A model generated the notes under the pieces. That model was not told the origin of the DNA. It did no database searches and was given only the letters and a program-made list of their open reading frames with translations. A program made the translations under genes and the position numbers. Source: Zonotrichia leucophrys gambelii (Eukaryota > Chordata > Aves > Passeriformes > Passerellidae). From it: a stretch of 64,000 bases of DNA. Within the stretch, counting starts at the first letter, position 1, and every line of letters begins with the position of its first letter. This document shows positions 61,269-64,000 of the stretch, piece by piece. The stretch is taken from NCBI RefSeq assembly GCF_028769735.1, contig NC_088193.1, forward strand, positions 7,529,814 through 7,593,813, written 5' to 3'.

Positions 61269-64000
61269 GTAAGTGCACCAGGCTTTTCTGGTGTTTGGCT
61301 CCAGGATTCTGCTGACTTTACTCTTCATGCTGAGGAATCCTTCAGACCTGTTTAATGGGTTGTCAGCTTTCTGCTTCACTAGCCAGTCCCACGTTCATTC
61401 CTCATGCAAATTGGTGCAACCTCCAGCAGAAATTACAACGTCAAAGCATTCGCAGAGCTCAGTACAAAAACATCAGTTAGGGACTGCTCATGATTTTGAA
61501 GCATCCCAGTTGCTGAAAAGGTAGTTTGAGTTTACACAGTACTGAACAAAATATTAAACATTCTGCCCTTGGGTCTGTTTTGTCAGAAGCAAACACAGAT
61601 GTGAACACTTTGATACACCTCTGCATTTCTCCTGCCAGCCCATGTTTTGGGTTCCTTATCTGCAGCAGTAACCAGCTCTCAATGAACTCCCTCCTGCTGT
61701 TTGTGAGAAAAATGCACATGTGACAAGCCTGGATCCCACTGGTCACACATTTCAAGAGTTTACATTATAATTCCTTCTGAACTCTTTCTCCAGGTAAGTT
61801 GAACAGTCTCAGTTCATTCTGCCATTCCTATTTTATTCTCCAGATGTAGGCAATGTACTGTGTAAATCTGTCCTGAAACTCCAATCAGCAATTACCTTGG
61901 GAAAACCTTGAAAATCAGCATCTACATTAATTCCTCTTCTTCTCCTTTTTTAAACACAAATAATTAGGACAATGAGGGAAGGCAGGCCGAAAGACACTTT
62001 CTATGTATTTATGACAGACTCTTTCAAAGACTTACATACTTTTATTTTCTACCTTGTCATACCAAAGTTGCGACCCAGGCTTTCTGAAGTGCAGTTTTCC
62101 ATACCTGCTCCCACACAACAGCACTAACACAAACCTTCTGCACTTTCCTGCCTACAGGAATATTCAACAGGGAAATTCCAACATGCATATGCATAAGTTA
62201 ACACTCAGCTGGAAATCCAAAATAATTTCAAGAACTGCAGTTTTTTGTGTATTCAAATTTTTCTGAAATTTAAACACATAAACGAGAAAAGCAACACAAC
62301 CTCCAGAAGCAGCCAAAGCTCCCGGTGCCAAAAATCTCTGAGCAACTGTCCCAGCTGGCCCTGACAATGTGGCCCAGAGCAAACCCTCCAACACCTCCAT
62401 GCTAAGGAGCTCCTTGTCCAAAAGGGTAGGCAGTATTTTTAAGTCTCTCACAGGAGTATTATGAAGATTAATTAAGGTCTGAGCAGTGCTTTGAAGATCA
62501 AAACTGCTATGCTGTTATTTATTATTAAAGAACAACAAAGTGCATTCTTGTTGTCTGTAATTCAACTTCAGAGAAAACAGTGGACGAGCACATGTTCAAG
62601 TGCATAAATTAATTCTCCCTGCCCCAACAAGCTGTGATTTGTATAACTGCATTTTTAGCCACCAAAACCCCATCAGAAAGTCGAAACTCATCCCTTTGAA
62701 ATATTTTAAAGGCCTGAAGGAATAAAACTGATACATTTTCTCTTCTGATTCTTTTCAAGGATAAGCTTTTCCTATCAGATATTTCTGCCTCAGTTCAGCA
62801 ATGCTTTTTATCCTATCAGGAGCCCTTGAATTAACATTAGACATATACTAAAGTGCTTTGCTAAATCAGTTCAACACCTATTTTGGATGTTTGCATTCAA
62901 AAAGAGGAGTGAGAACAACTGTATGACAGGCTGGGTAATTTTTTTAATTTTTTTTTTTTTTTTGGGAGGGGGAGGAAATCACAAGTATTCAAGTATTTTG
63001 GAGCTCTACTTTTTTCACAGGTTTTCCCATCAGAAAATTATTAATCTCTTTTATAGATTAGTATTTCACAATCAAACTATTTCACAAAAATATCCACTGC
63101 TGAAAAATACATAGAAATAATCCATTGCACAGTGCATGACTAACTTATACTTCCTTCAAATGCATGCACAGATACAATTTGAAAATACTTACTAGAAATG
63201 TTCCCTTATTTCAACTGTAGTTGTAACCTTAAAACATGGGATCACATGTATTTTGGCAGTATGCCCACACAAAAAAATCACAAATGTTAGTATTAGGAAG
63301 ATTTTTAAAAACAGAATTAAAAGTTGTGAATAACTACTCTCAAGCCTTGCCACCACAGCCCTGTATTCCTGACCTCACTCAGCTCCAGCAGGTTGAGTTC
63401 TCCACCATGCCAGCACTGGGCTGCAGCAGTGCAAATATTTAAAGCAAGCAAGGATTAGGAGCTGTTGGAGTGCAAGGGTGGTGAGCAGAAAACTGGTGGA
63501 ACTGGGCAGCTCCTGCCCCTGCACTGCAGACACTGCTGAGCAAGGGCCCAGTGCCTGCAGGATGCTGTGGGTCAGCCCTCACCACCCAGCACAGGAAATA
63601 CTTACATTTCACTGGATTGCTTTTGGCTCTCTTCCCATTACCTTAGTCTGCACTACAATTCTGCACCTCATTCTTATTAACAACACAGATACCAGATTGT
63701 GAACTTCTGTACTTCTTCAACTGCTTTCAGGAGCAAGTTGAGTTATATTTAGCAGCCATATGGCATCCCTTCTCCACACGTTTGCTAGAGATAAGAACTG
63801 ACAAATTAAGTTTTCTAAAACACCAATCTATATGTTTTCATTTCCAGTTTTAATCATAGATGTTAACTGTGGTTTAATTGTTAACCCTGGCATTTGCCAA
63901 ACAGGAAATGCAAAGAGTACCTCTAGCAAGGGATGCAATCACAGAACTAAGTTTTCTGCAATCTACATGAAACTGTTAAGAATGTTCCTAAGCTGTATTC
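61269..64000. other. No gene recognised
   Basis: AT-rich and probably intron if the exon at 61146-61268 is real. It contains a poly(T)/G run at 62938-62970. Open frames such as the minus frame at 62164-62451 lack usable splice sites. Confidence 0.5.
62938..62970. repeat. Poly(T) run followed by G-rich stretch
   Basis: Long T run interrupted by one AA, then gggagggggagg. This is simple sequence; no adjoining retroposon body was recognised, so it is not called as a poly(A) tail. Confidence 0.85.

Noticed and set aside
1..64000. tRNA, rRNA, CRISPR arrays, bacterial operons or intact viral genes
   Set aside because: None seen on either strand; the retroviral remnants are LTR-only or decayed.

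Overview
This window is vertebrate nuclear DNA and most likely comes from a bird, probably a songbird. The evidence is three 3'-end fragments of CR1 retroposons in one orientation and one in the other, several LTR-type elements whose sequence resembles bird endogenous retroviruses, an AT-rich background (about 40% GC by eye), one short GC-rich CpG island, and no compact long ORFs. There are no operons, ribosome-binding sites, CRISPR arrays or other bacterial features. Almost all ORFs of 60-190 codons here have the length and composition expected by chance.

Layout, left to right. 1-208: a GCTCCT-rich minisatellite. 299-664: an open frame with protein-like composition that may be the last coding exon of a + strand gene entering from the left; its stop codon lies inside an AATAAA. 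665-7600: mostly featureless, with one candidate + exon near 6.5 kb. 7610-8060: a CpG island containing a possible minus-strand first exon of only 13 coding bases, flanked by a CACAG-type repeat. 8-17.5 kb: no recognised gene. 17.5-24 kb: three CR1 tails and a degraded retroviral LTR region with an internal 47-53 bp tandem repeat. 24.9-25.6 kb: two phase-compatible candidate exons on the minus strand, 459 bp apart. 30 kb: a reverse CR1. 36.2-37.8 kb: two LTRs in opposite orientation followed by a nearly pure purine tract. 38-55 kb: no recognised gene, only weak exon candidates. 55-61 kb: candidate exons on both strands and a complete solo LTR at 59.08-59.69 kb.

I could not assign any candidate exon to a named gene family. 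The exon calls rest on splice-site strength, open frame, phase and amino-acid composition. A rough estimate is that several acceptor/donor pairs with a short open frame should arise by chance on each strand in 64 kb, so most short calls carry low confidence. The best supported are 61146-61268 (+), the pair 25424-25577 / 24898-24964 (-), and the CpG island. If they are real, the window holds parts of at least three transcription units: one ending near 0.66 kb (+), one starting near 7.67 kb and running left (-), and one or more genes with long introns spanning 25-61 kb. I see no evidence of a new molecular system. The most unusual structures are the opposed LTR pair with its purine tract and the tiny first exon in the CpG island.
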